Shown here: positions 1 to 8,500 of the stretch, piece after piece
Layout of the letters: each line of letters starts with the position of its first letter
How positions within the stretch are numbered: the stretch's first letter is position 1
Assembly: GCA_027023425.1 (NCBI GenBank)
Contig: JALVVL010000009.1
Coordinates: forward strand, 1-57,803
DNA: 57,803 nt
From: Anaerolineales bacterium
Lineage (GTDB): Bacteria; Chloroflexota; Anaerolineae; Anaerolineales; DRMV01
Reading direction: 5' to 3'
Program-made: the position numbers and the translations under genes
The notes under the pieces: model-generated
What the model saw: the letters and a program-made list of their open reading frames with translations, nothing else
Told to the model about the DNA's origin: nothing
Database searches by the model: none

Positions 1-51
1 CTCAGCATACATGCGCACGATGATACCAAAGAAACGAGTAAGTTCTGGCAA
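1..51 (-). CDS. DUF4160-family protein, first integron cassette gene (5' part only)
   Basis: Reading leftwards, a TTG start at 51-49 is preceded by GGAGG with a 5-base gap, and 17 codons run open to the window edge. The peptide contains PELTRFFGIIVRMYAE, which closely matches the usual N-terminus of DUF4160 proteins (MPxISRFFGIxIRMY). DUF4160 proteins are small, often lie beside DUF2442 genes, and have been suggested to be toxin-antitoxin-like; that role is not shown here. The gene points away from the integrase and starts about 65 bases beyond the candidate attI core site, which is where the first cassette gene of an integron should be. The C-terminus and any attC site are outside the window. 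Confidence 0.7.
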   Translation of the reverse strand, partial: MPELTRFFGIIVRMYAE

Positions 52-114
52 GGCATCCTCCAAAAGCACACCTTATAGCGCTGACGGTTTTGAGTATTGT
101 ACCCCATTTCTCGC

Positions 115-121
115 GCCTAAC
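115..121 (-). other. candidate attI core site (crossover point)
   Basis: Read on the minus strand these seven bases are GTTAGGC, matching the integron core-site consensus GTTRRRY. The site lies between the divergent integrase start (348) and the DUF4160 gene start (51), in the orientation expected if cassettes enter to the left of the integrase. A seven-base consensus can occur by chance. The support comes from its position and orientation, and recombination is not demonstrated. Confidence 0.5.
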
Positions 122-172
122 GATTGCTTACCCCGCTTTCCTTCCGCTTAATAACCCGCTATCGCGAAACCC

Positions 173-203
173 TTGACTTCTTTCGGCTCTACGGCGGTAT
201 TAT
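173..203 (+). promoter_or_regulatory. possible integrase promoter
   Basis: TTGACT (173-178) and TATTAT (198-203) are separated by 19 bases and point toward the integrase. The spacing is longer than ideal, so the call is tentative. The region from the attI core to the integrase start is otherwise non-coding. Confidence 0.3.
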
Positions 204-347
204 TGCCATCAGCAAGCATGATAAAATTACTCACCAGCGCAAAAAGCGGAAAGAAAGCACGATAACTACAACGACAACATTAACACTCCATTAACCACTT
301 TTTGTCGTAATCTTACCCCTTTTCCCAAAAAAGTCAAGGATTTTGCC

Positions 348-1325
348 ATGCCGCCGGCCAAAAAACCTAAACTGTTAGACCAAATGCGCGCCGCCCTGCG
401 CGCCCGCCACTATTCCTACCGCACCGAGCAGTCCTACATCCAATGGGTCCGCCGCTTCATCCTCTTCCACAACAAACGCCACCCCGCCGAAATGGGTACC
501 ACCGAAATTGAAGCCTTCCTTTCTCACCTCGCAACCGATAAAAACATATCCGTCTCCACCCAAAATCAGGCGCTCAGCGCCTTGCTCTTCCTTTACCGCC
601 ACGTCCTTCAAAAAGAAATTTCCCCGACCCTCAACTACGCAATCGCCAAACGCCCCAAAAGGCTACCCGTGGTGCTATCCCGCGACGAAGTGCGCCGCCT
701 TATGACCTACCTTGACGGCATACCTTGGCTGGTAGCCCAACTGCTCTACGGCAGCGGACTGCGCCTCTCCGAAGCCCTTCGCCTCCGCATCAAAGACATT
801 GACTTCTCCAACAACTACATCCTCGTCCGCAACGGAAAAGGCGATAAGGACCGCGTAACCCTCCTCCCCCAAAGCATCCAGCCTCACCTCAAAATCCAAA
901 TCCAGCGCGCCCGCCGCCTCTACACCCGCGACCTTCAAAACCCTCGCTGGGAAGGGGTCTCAATCCCCAACGCGCTCGCCCAAAAATACCCAACCGCCCC
1001 GCGGGAATGGATATGGCAATACCTCTTCCCCGCCGAGCGCCTCAGCGTAGACCCCCGCTCACAACGCTTGCTTCGCCACCACCTCCACCCCACCAGCATC
1101 CAAAAAGCCATCCGCCGCGCCGCCTCCGAAGCCAAAATCACCAAACACGTCACACCCCACACCCTGCGCCATTCCTTCGCAACGCACCTGCTTGAGGCCG
1201 GCTACGACATCCGCACAGTCCAAGAACTGCTCGGCCACAAAGACATCCGCACCACCATGATCTACACCCATGTGATGAAAAGCGGCCCCTTTGCCGTCCA
1301 AAGCCCGTTGGATACCCTCAAATAA
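348..1325 (+). CDS. intI: integron integrase (IntI-type tyrosine recombinase)
   Basis: A 325-residue site-specific recombinase that would insert and excise gene cassettes between attI and attC sites. The N-terminal SAM-like DNA-binding domain spans about residues 8-95 and the catalytic domain about 105-315. The active-site set is complete: R139 (SGLRLSE), K164 (GKGDKDR), H271 and R274 (HTLRHS), H297 (GHKD) and nucleophile Y306 (IYTH). Residues about 205-229 (NALAQKYP...[11 protein letters not shown]) are the extra helical patch that separates IntI from XerC/D and binds the extruded attC hairpin. AAGGA lies about 8 bases before the ATG. It is divergent from the cassette gene at the left edge, as usual for integrons. 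The gene looks intact and the platform may be active. Confidence 0.93.
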   Translation: MPPAKKPKLLDQMRAALRARHYSYRTEQSYIQWVRRFILFHNKRHPAEMGTTEIEAFLSHLATDKNISVSTQNQALSALLFLYRHVLQKEISPTLNYAIAKRPKRLPVVLSRDEVRRLMTYLDGIPWLVAQLLYGSGLRLSEALRLRIKDIDFSNNYILVRNGKGDKDRVTLLPQSIQPHLKIQIQRARRLYTRDLQNPRWEGVSIPNALAQKYPTAPREWIWQYLFPAERLSVDPRSQRLLRHHLHPTSIQKAIRRAASEAKITKHVTPHTLRHSFATHLLEAGYDIRTVQELLGHKDIRTTMIYTHVMKSGPFAVQSPLDTLK

Positions 1326-1326
1326 A

Positions 1327-2106
1327 CTACCCGCCTCCCGAAGGCGTAGCAGTGGGGGTAGAAGCCGCACCGCCCCACACCCACTCCGGAAAGCCATCCA
1401 CCGGCACCCAATCCCCGCCATTGGCAAAGCAATCATCCTTGCCTACACCGGGCACCAAAATTCCAACACCAGCAGGCAAAACGGCCAATTTCTTTTCCAA
1501 ATCATCCCACTTTGCTTCATCTTTGGGATCGGGCAACTTTAGGTGCACCAAATTTGCCCACTTCACGGGCTTCTTAGAAGCCTCAAAAGCATACCCGTAA
1601 ACCACAAAAGGATAGTGATACAAATCAATAAAAGCAACCCGACCACCGCCCAAACCAAAACGCCCCATCACGCCATAAAAAGAATCGCCTTCAGCGAGGA
1701 CAGCAAAACACGCCTTACGAAAATTCGCAAAAGCCTCGGTAGGCGTAGGCGTAAAAGCGGGAGTTGCCGTAGCGGCGGCAGTAGCGGTAGCGGTGGCAGT
1801 CGGCGGCAATGAGGTGAAAGTGGGAGTGGCCGCGGCCGTCGCCGAAGGCCGAACCGCCACAGGCGAGGGCGAAACCACCGCCGTAGTAGCCGGAAGCGCC
1901 TCCTGCCCAGGAGAAGCCGCAAATTTGTTCCCCAGCGCAATTCCCAACCAAACGCCGAGCGCCAAAGCAAGCACCATCCCGGCCCCAAGAGAAAGCCACT
2001 TCAAAGCGCTACCAGCCGCTCCTCCACCCGAAGAAGGCCGCTTATTCTCTACCTTCCCTTGCAAAGACTTTCCCTCTTGTTGTTCTTGCAAATCTTCGGT
2101 AGCCAT
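1327..2106 (-). CDS. membrane-anchored protein with Thr/Pro/Ala linker, function unknown
   Basis: The ATG at 2106 is chosen because AAGGAGAG sits 6 bases upstream; an in-frame extension to 2187 has no such site. The 259-residue product has a polar N-terminus (about 1-35, Gln/Glu/Lys-rich), one membrane helix (about 37-60, Leu/Ala/Gly), a Thr/Ala/Pro-rich linker (about 65-125) typical of surface proteins, then a globular domain with two Cys (about 127-245) and a Ser/Thr/Gly tail. Parts of the C-terminal domain (AEGDSF...GRFG, then GILVPG) faintly recall LysM spacing, but this is only an impression. It ends two bases from the integrase stop, so the genes converge. No function is assigned. Confidence 0.75.
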   Translation of the reverse strand: MATEDLQEQQEGKSLQGKVENKRPSSGGGAAGSALKWLSLGAGMVLALALGVWLGIALGNKFAASPGQEALPATTAVVSPSPVAVRPSATAAATPTFTSLPPTATATATAAATATPAFTPTPTEAFANFRKACFAVLAEGDSFYGVMGRFGLGGGRVAFIDLYHYPFVVYGYAFEASKKPVKWANLVHLKLPDPKDEAKWDDLEKKLAVLPAGVGILVPGVGKDDCFANGGDWVPVDGFPEWVWGGAASTPTATPSGGG

Positions 2107-2211
2107 AAAACTCTCCTTTTTGTAAAAATTACCCCTGCACCAAAAGGGCGCAGCCACACCGCCCCTGTGGAGCCACGTCGGCGGCAATTATACTTCAATA
2201 CGATGGCGCAG

Positions 2212-2509
2212 TACTGAGAAAGGCAAAAACCGGTTAACGGAAAGCAATGTTGTCATGCCTGAACGCCCTAACCCATCCCGCGGCGCTGAGGCTGTGCCTA
2301 AGCACCAGCGGAGGAAAAGCACGGAGAATACAGGTAACTGCCTACCCAACCCGTAAACGAAGGCAAATTCTTTGGTACGGCGTGAGCAGAAGTCCACGCA
2401 GGTGGACTTCGCAACTTGTAGCCTGCGACTTCAGTCACAGGGCGCAAGCGGCGGCAGTTGAAACTGCACCTATTGCCCACAAAGTCACCCTAAGGTGACT
2501 TTGTGGGCA
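2212..2509. repeat. dispersed repeats: GAGAAAGGCAAAAAC element and GCAGGTGGACTTCGC element
   Basis: About 2212-2325 resembles 13910-14000 (GAGAAnGGCAAAAAnCGGTTAACG followed by an inverted-repeat core with CTGAACGCCCT). About 2390-2509 closely resembles 44750-44870 (GCAGGTGGACTTCGCAACT then GGCAGTTGAAACTGCACCT). No credible coding potential is seen; the short ORFs here differ between copies. These fill the spacer between the membrane protein and trxB together with the elements listed next. Confidence 0.7.
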
Positions 2510-2671
2510 GGACTTACGCAGTTGAGGGGCCCAACAGGCGAAAGTCGCTGTTCTGTGTCATGGCGAGCCGCCGTAGGCAGCGAAGCCATCTCCCAGACGG
2601 TGGGGGAGATGGCTTCGGCGGTCTCCGACCGCCTCGCAATGACACAGAAACCGCGAACTGCGTAACTTCTG
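2510..2671. mobile_element. MITE-like element, family A (ACGCAGTT terminal inverted repeats)
   Basis: The element begins GGACTTACGCAGTTG and ends AACTGCGTAACTTCTG, so the ends are imperfect inverted repeats. The interior contains paired CGAAGCCATC / GATGGCTTCG arms that would fold into a long hairpin. It encodes no protein. Related copies lie at 3081-3157 (right half only), about 21627-21700 (partial), 50231-50386 and 56044-56198, with a lone terminus near 14150. Confidence 0.75.
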
Positions 2672-2981
2672 TTGGAAAAAAACGGGGCGGTTCATTTTTC
2701 CGGGAAATTACCTGAACGCATTTTGCCCGCGCCAACGGCCTGTCAGTAGCCGTTACCGCCCTCACCTATCCCCCAGAGCCTCGCTTCGCGGCCGCTCAGC
2801 CCCCTTTCCTCTCCCAGTTCAAGGGCGGACAGGGGTTTATCAAACCCCTGTCCTACCACTTCCAAAGGCGGAACAAGCGAAACGTTGCACTTTTAGCGCC
2901 GAAAAAGTAATTTGGCAAAGTGAGGCGGCCGCCCGAATTTTCCAATCTTATCGCTAATACTTGCTTTTTCGGAGGATATTC

Positions 2982-3043
2982 TTTTGGAGTGCGGCGACAA
3001 GTCGCCGCTTTCCAAAGCGGTGCCGAGGCACCACACTCCAAAA
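2982..3043. repeat. palindromic element with TTTTGGAGTG inverted ends
   Basis: TTTTGGAGTG (2982-2991) and CACTCCAAAA (3034-3043) are perfect inverted repeats that enclose two smaller palindromes (GCGGCGAC..GTCGCCGC and GGTGCC..GGCACC). It lies between coding regions and has no ORF. The whole could fold as a cruciform-like RNA or DNA structure. Confidence 0.65.
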
Positions 3044-3080
3044 AAGGCGTTTTCAGGGGCAGGTGTCCGCCCCTGAACCC

Positions 3081-3157
3081 AGACGGTGGGGGAGATGGCT
3101 TCGGCGGTCTCCGACCGCCTCGCAATGACACAGAAACCGCGAACTGCGTAACTTCTG
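3081..3157. mobile_element. half copy of family A element
   Basis: About 77 bases are nearly identical to 2598-2671, including the terminal AACTGCGTAACTTCTG, but the left half is missing. It shows either recent duplication or deletion between repeats. The remaining 3158-3330 contains TAAAAT (3241-3246), a possible -10 box for trxB. Confidence 0.7.
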
Positions 3158-3330
3158 TTTGGAAGAAACAAGCCTCAAAACGGCATAGCACCCACACTCG
3201 CGCAGGTAATTGGCTTCTCAATACCCCCCTTCTCTTGCGGTAAAATAGCCCCGCACCAGCACTAAACAAATAAAGCAGGCGCTCCGCATCACGAAACGCA
3301 GAGCGCAAAATCCAGCAAAAAGGAATCCTT

Positions 3331-4266
3331 TTGCCCATGAGCGACACCATACACGCTAAAGTGCTAATTCTGGGCGCCGGACCGGCAGGGATGGCCGCGG
3401 CGCTTTATGCCGCCCGCGATGAACTCTCCCCCCTTGTGCTCACAGGCCCCGAAATCGGCGGACAAGTTTCCATAACGGCCACCATTGAAAATTACCCGGG
3501 CTTCCCCGACGGCGTTGAAGGCCCCGATTTGGTGGCGCGCTTTCGCGAGCAGGCCGAAAAATTCGGCGCGCGTCTGGTGTTGGATACCGCCACAGAAGCC
3601 GACCTAAGCCAACGCCCGTTCAAAATCACGGGTTTAGAAGCCACCTACACCGCCGATGCGCTCATCATTGCCACCGGCGCAAGCGCAAAGCAGTTAGAAG
3701 TTCCCGGCGAAGAAGAATTTATCGGCCTTGGAGTTTCATACTGCGCCACCTGCGACGGGCACTTCTTCAAAGGCCAACACATCAGCGTTGTCGGCGGCGG
3801 CGATAGCGCGCTGGAAGAAGCCCTCTTCCTAACCCGCTACGCCGAAACCGTGACAATTATCCACCGCAGAGATAAATTCCGCGCCGGCCCCCTACTGCAA
3901 AAACGCGCCCGCCGCCACCCCAAAATCCGCTTCCTGATGGAGCACGAAGTGGTTGCCGTTGAAGGCGACGATGTGGTGCAAAGCCTCCGCCTGCGCCACA
4001 CGCGCACCGGCGAAAGCCGCGAGCACCCCACCGCGGGTGTTTTCATCTTCATCGGCTATCACCCAAATTCGGATTTGTTTGAAGGGCAACTGGAACTTGA
4101 CGAGCGCGGCTACATCGTCACCGACAAACACATGCGCACAAACATCCCCGGCGTGTTTGCGGCAGGCGAAATAGCCGATAGCCGCTACCGGCAAGTAATC
4201 ACCTCAGCCGGCATGGGCGCCGCTGCCGCAATTGAAGCGCGCCATTTCCTTGCTGAACAGGAATAG
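3331..4266 (+). CDS. trxB: thioredoxin-disulfide reductase
   Basis: A 311-residue FAD/NADPH flavoenzyme that reduces thioredoxin in the cytosol. It shows the N-terminal FAD-binding GAGPAGM (about residue 15), the redox pair CATC in YCATCDGHFF (about 140), the NADPH-binding GGGDSA (about 161), and the C-terminal FAD motif GVFAAGEIAD (about 277), where Glu replaces the more usual Asp of AAGD. Length matches the family. The start is ambiguous: TTG at 3331 has AAGGA 6 bases upstream, while the next in-frame ATG at 3337 is 12 bases from it. It stands alone and converges with the TPR operon 21 bases downstream. No thioredoxin gene is adjacent. Confidence 0.93.
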   Translation: MPMSDTIHAKVLILGAGPAGMAAALYAARDELSPLVLTGPEIGGQVSITATIENYPGFPDGVEGPDLVARFREQAEKFGARLVLDTATEADLSQRPFKITGLEATYTADALIIATGASAKQLEVPGEEEFIGLGVSYCATCDGHFFKGQHISVVGGGDSALEEALFLTRYAETVTIIHRRDKFRAGPLLQKRARRHPKIRFLMEHEVVAVEGDDVVQSLRLRHTRTGESREHPTAGVFIFIGYHPNSDLFEGQLELDERGYIVTDKHMRTNIPGVFAAGEIADSRYRQVITSAGMGAAAAIEARHFLAEQE

Positions 4267-4287
4267 CCCCCACCGAAGCAGAACGCC

Positions 4288-4827
4288 CTACCCCCCAAGC
4301 AACTTGAAAGGCGCCCTAAGAATTCGTTTGAGCAGGCTCTTTTTCAACGAAGCGGGCTGGTCGTTCACCGCCTCGTTCATCGCAATCAAGGCATCTGCGG
4401 GGTTATTGAGGCGCAACTGCACCGCCGAGAGCGCTTGAAGCACAGCAACCCGCTCCTGCTTAGCACCGACCTGTTCCAGCAAATCGGCGGCCTTCCGGTA
4501 TGCTTCGGCCGCTTCTTCCCAGCGTTTTAAGCCATCAAGCGCGCTGCCAATGTTCCCCCACGCCAAACCCTCGCGGCGCAAATCGTTCGCCGCGGCAAAC
4601 ACCTCGGGCGTGCCAAGCGCCGCTTCGTAAGCACGCTGCGCCTCGCCCGCCTGCACCCACGCGACGGAAGCATTGTTGCGCATTTCAGCCGCGCTCAAGT
4701 TATCGCCCGCCAATTCGTAAATTTCCGCCGCCGCAGAAAACTTCTCGGCCGCCGCCGCATATTCTTTGGCCTCATAAAGCCGTTTCGCCTGCCGGACTAA
4801 ATCTTTGGCATTTTTAGCACTGTTCAT
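4288..4827 (-). CDS. small TPR-repeat protein
   Basis: 179 residues of Ala-rich helices forming about three tetratricopeptide repeats (roughly 8-45, 48-80 and 88-160; for example AYRKAADLLEQVGAKQERV and EYAAAAEKFSAAAEIYELAG), followed by a basic tail (KKSLLKRILRAPFKLLGG). It is a probable protein-interaction scaffold with unknown partner. Its ATG overlaps the TGA of the upstream HTH gene (ATGA, 4 bases), so the two are likely translationally coupled. It is the last gene of the three-gene operon headed by the giant TPR protein at 8929. Confidence 0.8.
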   Translation of the reverse strand: MNSAKNAKDLVRQAKRLYEAKEYAAAAEKFSAAAEIYELAGDNLSAAEMRNNASVAWVQAGEAQRAYEAALGTPEVFAAANDLRREGLAWGNIGSALDGLKRWEEAAEAYRKAADLLEQVGAKQERVAVLQALSAVQLRLNNPADALIAMNEAVNDQPASLKKSLLKRILRAPFKLLGG

Positions 4828-5504
4828 AGCGTGATCTCCAAAAGCCCTTCCGCAACTGCCCTAAGTTTTTCGGCCGACATCTCACTGAGCCGCTGAGCGA
4901 GTTCAATGTAAGGGCGGTTCACCGGTTTTGAAATGAAATCCCTCAATTCCGGCGGAAGTTCAAGAAAAGCGGCAATCTGATGGATTTTTATGCGCCATTC
5001 GCCGAGGGGGCCATCGCTGTCCAACAAATTGGCTATACGAAGCCCCAACACCTCGGCTATTGATTCCAATTCGGGCAGGGGGATCGGCTTTTCGGCAGCC
5101 TCGTAAGCGCGCAGACGGCCAGCGGAAAGGCCAGCGGCGCGCGCAAGCCGCCCCACCGAAAAGCCGGTGCTTTCGCGCTCCCTGCGCAAGGTGGCGGCTA
5201 AAATCCGCTGGCGCAGAGCGATCAGCCGCGGCAAGGGTAACGGCTTTGTGGGCGGCATAGGCGCATCCGAGGCTAATTCATCGCCAAGGAAATGCTCGGG
5301 TGGAAAGCCGAGGAAATAGGCAATAGCCTCCAATTCAGGCAACGAAGGGGCCTGAGAGCCGCGCTCATAAGAGCCGATCTTGGAAGTTTTTACCCCTATC
5401 GCTTCGGCCACCTGACGGCGGCTTTTCCCGGCCAGTTCTCGCGCGTTGAGAAGCAACACCCCTATTTTCTTAGCCCTCAGCAGACGAGCGCGTTGTCTGT
5501 CCAT
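4824..5504 (-). CDS. double helix-turn-helix (XRE/Cro-type) protein
   Basis: The ATG at 5504 is preceded by AAGGAGA with a 6-base gap; the in-frame extension to 5534 lacks this. The 226-residue product carries two XRE-type HTH units: about 12-73 (KSRRQVAEAIGVKTSKIGSYERG) and about 95-160 (FSVGRLARAAGLSAGRLRAYEAA), then a helical tail (about 165-226). Two tandem HTH units in one chain suggest recognition of a long or two-part operator, or use of one unit for protein contacts. It begins 36 bases after the giant TPR gene and is coupled to the small TPR gene, so the three probably act together. Targets cannot be read from the sequence. Confidence 0.85.
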   Translation of the reverse strand: MDRQRARLLRAKKIGVLLLNARELAGKSRRQVAEAIGVKTSKIGSYERGSQAPSLPELEAIAYFLGFPPEHFLGDELASDAPMPPTKPLPLPRLIALRQRILAATLRRERESTGFSVGRLARAAGLSAGRLRAYEAAEKPIPLPELESIAEVLGLRIANLLDSDGPLGEWRIKIHQIAAFLELPPELRDFISKPVNRPYIELAQRLSEMSAEKLRAVAEGLLEITL

Positions 5505-5539
5505 TCTGTCTCCTTTCGTCTTGGTTCGCCCCACCTTGC

Positions 5540-8500
5540 TCAGCGTAAAAGCGCCTCGGCCTTGTTGTAGGCGTCCATCGCCTCGGCCAGTTGGTCGTTT
5601 TTCAGGTAGGCATCACCCAGCGTCATGAAAAGGTCTACATTGACAGGGTGGCGCACTAAAGCAGTCTCCAAATCCGCTATCACTATTTCCAGCAATTTAC
5701 CGCTTTTCACCAGCCGCGAATAGTTTTTGACAGCGGTGTCAAAGTCCTCGTTATCCAGCGCTTCGCGCGCCTGAGCAAGGATGGAAAGGTAACGCTCAGG
5801 CGTGTTGGGGGGAGGCTGAAGGCGCGGTTCTTCGCCGACAACGTGCTCGGCAAGCCACTCCTCAACTTCGGCATGCGCACCCTCGGCTGCACCTTCAACT
5901 GACTGAATCCAATCTGCCCCCTCCGCTTCTGCAGGGGCGCCAACTGCGGTTTCCTCTGTAGAGGTTCCCTCCTCCGGCACCCAGAAGGTTTCCGCCGCAG
6001 GCGCGGTCTCGGCCGCAGGAGCGGCTTCCGCTTCGGCCTCGGCTTCCGGCGCGGTTTCCTCTTCTTCCTCTCCCATTGCCGCTTTCAGCCATTCGGGCGG
6101 CTCTGCGGCTTCCGCGCGCTCCTCAGGTTCGGTCAGCAATTCTTCCTCAGCCGCGCCTTGCTTCGCCGCAAGGCTTTCAAGCCACGCCAAGGCTTCGTCC
6201 TCACTCGGCGCTTCCGCCACAGGCGCGGCTTCCGCCTCGGCCTCGGCTTCCGGAGCAGAGGCAGTCTCCTCTTCCTCCTCCATTGCCGCTTTCAGCCATT
6301 CGGGCGGCTCTTCGGCTTCGGCGCGCTCCTCGGGTGCAGTCAGCAATTCCTCCTCAGCCGCGCCTTGCTTAGCCGCAAGGCTTTCAAGCCATGCTAAGGC
6401 TTCGTCCTCACTCGGTGTTTCTGCCGCAGGCGCGGCTTCTGCCTCGGCCTCGGCCTGCGGCGCGGTTTCCCCTTCTTCCTCTCCCATTGCCGCTTTCAGC
6501 CATTCGGGCGGCTCTTCGGCCTCCGCGCGCTCCTCCGGCGCGGTCAGCAATTCTTCCTCCGCCGCACCCTGCTTGGCAGCAAGGCTTTCAAGCCACGCCA
6601 AGGCTTCGTCCTCGTCCGGCGCTTCCGCCGCAGGCGCGGCTTCCACCTCGGCCTCGGCCTGCGGCGCGGTTTCCTCTTCTTCCTCTCCCATTGCCGCTTT
6701 CAGCCATTCGGGCGGCTCTGCGGCCTCCGCGCGCTCCTCCGGCGCGGTCAACAATTCTTCCTCTGCCGCACCTTGCTTGGCCGCAAGGCTTTCAAGCCAT
6801 GCCAAGGCTTCGTCCTCACTCGGTGTTTCTGCCGCAGGCGCGGCTTCCGCCTCGGCCTCGGTCTCGGCTTCCGGCGCGGTTTCCTCTTCTTCCTCCTCCA
6901 TTGCCGCTTTCAGCCATTCGGGCGGCTCTTCGGCTTCAGCGCGCTCCTCAGGTTCGGTCAGCAATTCTTCCTCCGCCGCGCCTTGCTTGGCCGCAAGGCT
7001 TTCAAGCCATGCCAAGGCTTCGTCCTCACTCGGTGTTTCCGCCGCAGGCGCGGCTTCTGCCTCAGCCTCGGCTTCCGGCGCGGTTTCCTCTTCTTCCTCC
7101 TCCATTGCCGCTTTCAGCCATTCGGGCGGCTCTTCGGCTTCGGCGCGCTCCTCAGGTTCGGTCAGCAATTCTTCCTCAGCCGCGCCTTGCTTCGCCGCAA
7201 GGCTTTCAAGCCACGCTAAGGCTTCGTCCTCACTCGGCGCTTCCGCCGCAGGAGCGGCTTCTGCCTCGGCCTCGGCCTGCGGCGCGGTTTCCTCTTCTTC
7301 CTCTCCCATTGCCGCTTTCAGCCATTCGGGCGGCTCTTCGGCTTCAGCGCGCTCTTCGGGTGCAGTCAGCAATTCTTCCTCCGCCGCGCCTTGCTTGGCC
7401 GCAAGGCTTTCAAACCACGCCAAGGCTTCGTCCTCGTCCGGCGCTTCCGCCGCAGGCGCGGCTTCCGCTTCGGCCTCGGCTTTCGGAGCAGGGGCGGTTT
7501 CCTTTTCCTCAAGCGCGCCTTTCAGCCATTCGGGCGGCTCTGCGGCCTCTGCGCGCTCCTCCGGTGCAGTCAACAATTCTTCCTCCGCCGCGCCTTGCTT
7601 CGCCGCAAGGCTTTCAAGCCATGCCAAGGCTTCGTCCTCACTCGGTGTTTCCGCCGCAGGCGCGGCTTCTGCCTCGGCCTCGGCTTCCGGCGCAGGGGCG
7701 GCTTCTTCCTCCTCCAACACTCCTTTCAGCCATTCGGGAAATTCTTCGGCCTCAGAAACGCCCTCACCCGTCAAATCCTCCAGCAAATCGGGCATGGGCT
7801 CTTCCGCCTCGCCCACCAAATCGGGCGCTGCCTCGGCAGCGGCAATGCCAGCCTCGCCGAGCAAGCGCGCCAAATCCTCATCCTCCTCAACCTCCTCGGT
7901 GCCGCCCACCAACTCTTCGGGCGCAATTTCTTTCAACCAATCGGGAATTTCGGCCTGCACTATGCCCTCCCCCTCCTCCAGACCTTCCTCAAACTGCTCA
8001 GGCGCCTCCTCGGCCTCGCCTTCGCGCAATTCCCACCCCTGCTCCTTCATCCAATCGGGGATCAAATCCTCCGCAACGCCACCTTCTTCAACACCAGCCT
8101 CAGTTTCCATTGCCGCTGCGCCCGCCGCTGTTTGGGAAAAGGCCTCTTCCATCTCGGGAGACCATTCCATCCGTTCAAGCATCACCGCCTCATCGGGCAC
8201 TTGGTCGGTGGTGAAGTCATCGGGAGCGGCAAAGGCAAAATACGGGTCAAGGGCAATGAGGCGTTTGCGATACCGATCGGATTCCTCAGCGCGGTCGTTC
8301 GCATAAAGCATTTTGAGCATCAGCAAATTGGCCTGATAGCAATACGGCAGTTTGTCAAGCAGGTTGTTGCAGACCTGAGCCGTGGCAATCCAATCGTGCT
8401 GACGGAAGTGGGCTTGAGCGAGCAAAACCATCAAATCGGCGCGGTTCGGCTCATCGGCCAAAGCGGAGCGCAGTTCAGAAATTGCGGGCTCGGTAAGGCC

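Noticed and set aside
2247-3243. ORFs of 60-165 codons between the first membrane protein and trxB
   Set aside because: They are read through dispersed repeat elements, differ among copies and have no start signals.
6391-8306. Long plus-strand open frames of about 600 and 577 codons opposite the giant TPR gene
   Set aside because: They are by-products of the biased, repeated Glu/Ala codons on the minus strand. Their products are simple Arg/Pro or Ser/Ala repeats with no start signal.
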